A stretch of DNA of 33,213 nt from Gemmatimonadota bacterium (GTDB lineage Bacteria; Latescibacterota; UBA2968), in NCBI GenBank assembly GCA_028874765.1, contig JAPPIE010000278.1, positions 1-33,213 of the forward strand. The letters are read 5' to 3'. How positions within the stretch are numbered: the first letter of the stretch is position 1; each line of letters begins with the position of its first letter. A model generated the notes under the pieces. That model saw nothing but the letters and a program-made list of their open reading frames with translations. It searched no databases and was not told the DNA's origin. Made by a program: the position numbers and the translations under genes. Below are positions 31,052-33,213 of this stretch, in pieces.

Positions 31052-32888
31052 TCAGCAGGGCGACGGTGAACAGCGAGGGCCGGGCGGAATGATGATGGGG
31101 GGGCGCCGCCGGATGATGATGATGGCAGACGACGAGCAGGCGCGGGATATTCGGGGAACTACCCGCCGTTTGCTGGGGTATATGAGGCGCTACAGGGGGA
31201 CTTTGGTCGGGGTGGTGGGATTGGTGGTGGTCACAACGGGGTTGGAGGTGGCAGGTCCGTATTTGATGGGGCGCGCGATTGATGAGTATATCGCCTATAG
31301 CGACTTGCCGGGTCTTTTCCAAATTACCCTGTTGTTGGCGGGAGTGTATGTGGCGATGGCACTGACATCCTGGCTTCAGACGTTTATTATGGCGCGGGTA
31401 TCCCAAAGTTCTGTGCGAGATTTGCGGCAGGATCTTTTTAACCGCTTGCAGATGCTTCCGCTGCGATTTTTCGACCGGCGTGCCAGTGGTGATATCATGA
31501 GCCGGGTGACCAATGATGTGGATAATATCAGCAGCGTGTTGTCGGAGAGTGTGACGCAGTTGATTAATAGCGTGTTGACCCTGGTGGGCGTGTCGGCCAT
31601 GATGTTCTGGATGGATTGGCCGCTGGCATTGATTAGTTTGCTTACCTTTCCGCTGATGACGTCTTTGACCGGGCAGGTCGCCAAACGCGCGCGCCGCGGG
31701 TTTCGCGAACAGCAGGCGGCATTGGGTGCGCTCAATGGGATGATTGAGGAGACAATTGCAGCAGAACAAGTGGTGAAAGCTTATGGACGCGAACAGGCTT
31801 CTATTGAGGCGTTTGAAAAGTTTAATAACAGGTTGAAATACGCCGGTACGCGCGCGCAGTTTTTCGGGACGCTGATGCCGCCTTTGACCTTTTTTATAAA
31901 CAATATGGGTCTGGTGATTGTGGCTTTTGCGGGTGGCTATATGGCGGTTCAGGGCGATGTGACAATCGGTGTGATTGCCGCTTTTATCAGTTATGTGCGG
32001 CAGTTTGGACGGCCTTTGGGCCAGGTTGCCAATTTGTACAATTCGATACAGTCTGCACTGGCCGGGGCAGAGCGGGTTTTTGAGACTATTGACGAGTTTT
32101 CCGAAGCGCCTGATATGCCAGATGCAGTCGCGTTAGAACAAGTTCGGGGAGATGTGGTTTTCGATCGGGTGTGTTTTGGTTATGAAAAAGATGTGCCGGT
32201 GCTCAAAGAGGTGAGTTTGCACGCAAGGCCGGGTGAGAAGATTGCGCTGGTAGGACCGACGGGAGCGGGGAAGACGACCATTGTGAATTTGCTGACCCGG
32301 TTTTACGATATCGATAGTGGGGCGATCTATATCGATGGCCATGATATTCGGGAGGTGAAACGGGGAGCGTTGCGGCGGCAACTGGGTATTGTGTTGCAGG
32401 ATACTTTTTTGCTGTCTGATACTGTGCGGGAAAATATCCTTTATGGGAGGCTCGATGCTTCGGATGAGGAGGTGGTTGATGCGGCTAAATTGGCCAATGC
32501 AGATCCCTTTATTCATCGTTTGCCCCAGGGCTACGATACGGTGCTTTCGGAACGCGGCGGCAATTTGAGCCAGGGACAGCGGCAGATGCTGGCCATTGCG
32601 AGAGCCGCACTGGCCGATCCGTCGATTCTCATTTTAGATGAGGCGACATCCAGTGTGGATACGCGAACGGAGATGCGGATTCAACAGGCGCTTTTAAGAC
32701 TGATGGAGGGGCGAACGAGCTTTATTATTGCCCACCGGTTGAGTACGATTCGCAATGTGGATGAGATTCTGGTTATTGACGATGGGCAGATTATTGAACG
32801 CGGGTCGCATCGGGCGTTGCTGGAAGCGGAGGGGTTTTATCACAATTTGTATATGAGCCAATTTAAGGGAGAGGTCACTTTTGTTTAA
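31029..32888 (+). CDS. ABC exporter half-transporter with consensus ATPase site, partner of the previous gene
   Basis: The 619-residue protein has Walker A GPTGAGKTT (409-417), Walker B with catalytic E538 (LILDEA), switch H569 (IAHR), but a changed signature LSQGQ (513-517). In a heterodimer this altered signature faces the degenerate Walker site of the partner, and the partner's LSGGQ faces this intact site, so the sequence changes are mutually consistent. The first 40 residues are a flexible extension rich in Gly, Met and Arg (MMM at 21-23, MMMM at 29-32) before the first helix at about 57. The gene starts inside the end of the partner gene, with GGAGAGGGG upstream. A PhyH gene follows after 12 bp. 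The cargo is unknown. Confidence 0.92.
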   Translation: MAEERSVDQQGDGEQRGPGGMMMGGRRRMMMMADDEQARDIRGTTRRLLGYMRRYRGTLVGVVGLVVVTTGLEVAGPYLMGRAIDEYIAYSDLPGLFQITLLLAGVYVAMALTSWLQTFIMARVSQSSVRDLRQDLFNRLQMLPLRFFDRRASGDIMSRVTNDVDNISSVLSESVTQLINSVLTLVGVSAMMFWMDWPLALISLLTFPLMTSLTGQVAKRARRGFREQQAALGALNGMIEETIAAEQVVKAYGREQASIEAFEKFNNRLKYAGTRAQFFGTLMPPLTFFINNMGLVIVAFAGGYMAVQGDVTIGVIAAFISYVRQFGRPLGQVANLYNSIQSALAGAERVFETIDEFSEAPDMPDAVALEQVRGDVVFDRVCFGYEKDVPVLKEVSLHARPGEKIALVGPTGAGKTTIVNLLTRFYDIDSGAIYIDGHDIREVKRGALRRQLGIVLQDTFLLSDTVRENILYGRLDASDEEVVDAAKLANADPFIHRLPQGYDTVLSERGGNLSQGQRQMLAIARAALADPSILILDEATSSVDTRTEMRIQQALLRLMEGRTSFIIAHRLSTIRNVDEILVIDDGQIIERGSHRALLEAEGFYHNLYMSQFKGEVTFV

Positions 32889-32896
32889 GGGAGAGG
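32862..32896. repeat. 13-bp direct repeat at the exporter/PhyH boundary
   Basis: TTTAAGGGAGAGG occurs at 32862-32874, inside the last codons of the exporter gene, and again at 32884-32896, where it supplies the stop codon and the Shine-Dalgarno of the next gene. It probably arose by local duplication. Confidence 0.6.
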
Positions 32897-32900
32897 AAAA

Positions 32901-33213
32901 ATGTCCTATCGATTAACACCAGAAGATGTGCGGTTCTTTCACGACGAGGGGTATCTCGGCCCATATACGATGCATTCGCCAGAAGAAATGGATCGTATTC
33001 GGCCTGTTGTTGAGCGTGAAATTTTTGAAGCCGAAGGCCCGTTTCACGTCAATCGGCAAAAAGCGCGGCATCTCGATAATCGAACGATCTACGATCTGTG
33101 TACACATCCGACAATTATGGATCGGATAGAAGGCATCCTCGGTCCGGATATCGTGCTTTGGCAATCCAACTTTTTTAACAAACCCCCCGGTGCCAAAGAA
33201 ATTCCCTGGCATC
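32901..33213 (+). CDS. PhyH-family Fe/2OG oxygenase, N-terminal part only
   Basis: The gene starts at ATG 32901 with GGGAGAGG upstream and runs off the right edge after 104 residues. The start LTPEDVRFFHDEGYLGPY, the middle DLCTHPTIMDRIEGILGPDIVLWQSNFF, and the last visible residues KPPGAKEIPWH fit PhyH proteins of the type in which PWH begins the iron motif. Whether the third motif residue is Asp or Gly lies beyond the window, so canonical activity cannot be judged. It is 12 bp after the exporter gene and probably belongs to that operon. It differs from the two HxG proteins in having the KPPG loop before the His, as hydroxylating PhyH members do. Confidence 0.8.
   Translation, partial: MSYRLTPEDVRFFHDEGYLGPYTMHSPEEMDRIRPVVEREIFEAEGPFHVNRQKARHLDNRTIYDLCTHPTIMDRIEGILGPDIVLWQSNFFNKPPGAKEIPWH

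Noticed and set aside
30888-31769. A 293-codon minus-strand open frame rich in His, Pro and Gln
   Set aside because: It is antisense to two clear ABC exporter genes; the composition is what reverse reading of such genes gives.
1-33213. CRISPR arrays, tRNA or rRNA genes, insertion sequences and transposases
   Set aside because: No regularly spaced repeats, tRNA-like cloverleafs, rRNA-like sequence or transposase motifs were found by reading both strands.

Overview
The window is bacterial: genes are dense, spacers short, Shine-Dalgarno sequences clear, and no gap exceeds 215 bp. The mix of three sulfatases, four phytanoyl-CoA-dioxygenase-like (PhyH) proteins, an enolase-superfamily protein, an SDR, an MDR dehydrogenase and several ABC exporters is what I would expect from uncultured, often marine, lineages such as Latescibacterota, Poribacteria or Planctomycetota. 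That placement is inference from gene content; no rRNA, tRNA or phylogenetic marker is present.

Layout. (1) 1-170 is the tail of a sugar-phosphate isomerase/epimerase-like gene. (2) 212-9625, plus strand, is a five-gene defence-like island: a type III-like restriction helicase-nuclease, a HepT/DUF86 protein whose catalytic His is replaced by Gln, a large beta-class adenine methyltransferase, a trypsin-like protease with an unrecognised N-terminal domain, and a UvrD-type helicase with a RelE-like N-terminal domain. (3) 15907-9647, minus strand, is an operon of ABC exporter, HlyD-like adaptor, PhyH (HxG type), sulfatase and PhyH (HxD type). (4) 16123-18573, plus strand, is a lone FtsX/MacB-type permease, followed convergently by a second ABC exporter (20435-18582) that is a paralogue of the first. 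(5) 23621-20550, minus strand, is an SDR, a shortened enolase-superfamily protein and a sulfatase. (6) 23852-25642, plus strand, is a second HxG-type PhyH and an MDR dehydrogenase. (7) 28898-25643, minus strand, is an AAA/DUF4143 ATPase, a sulfatase and an unrecognised protein translationally coupled to it. (8) 29077-33213, plus strand, is a small DUF2007-like protein, a heterodimeric ABC exporter pair and the start of a fourth PhyH.

How the parts may work together. The restriction-like genes probably form one defence locus, with the protease and the RelE-UvrD protein as candidate accessory effectors. The minus-strand operons starting at 15907 and 23621 are each preceded by the same 44-bp element (39/44 identical), which contains TTGACA, an 18-bp spacer and TAATTT in the correct orientation. 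This suggests they share a promoter/operator and form a small regulon of sulfatase-containing operons. Two of the PhyH proteins have HxG in place of the iron-binding HxD, the pattern known from Fe/2-oxoglutarate halogenases. A neighbouring HxD paralogue serves as an internal control. The AAA/DUF4143 gene has a consensus-like promoter whose spacer is filled by a perfect 23-bp palindrome, a likely operator.

No CRISPR array, tRNA, rRNA, IS element or convincing intrinsic terminator was seen.
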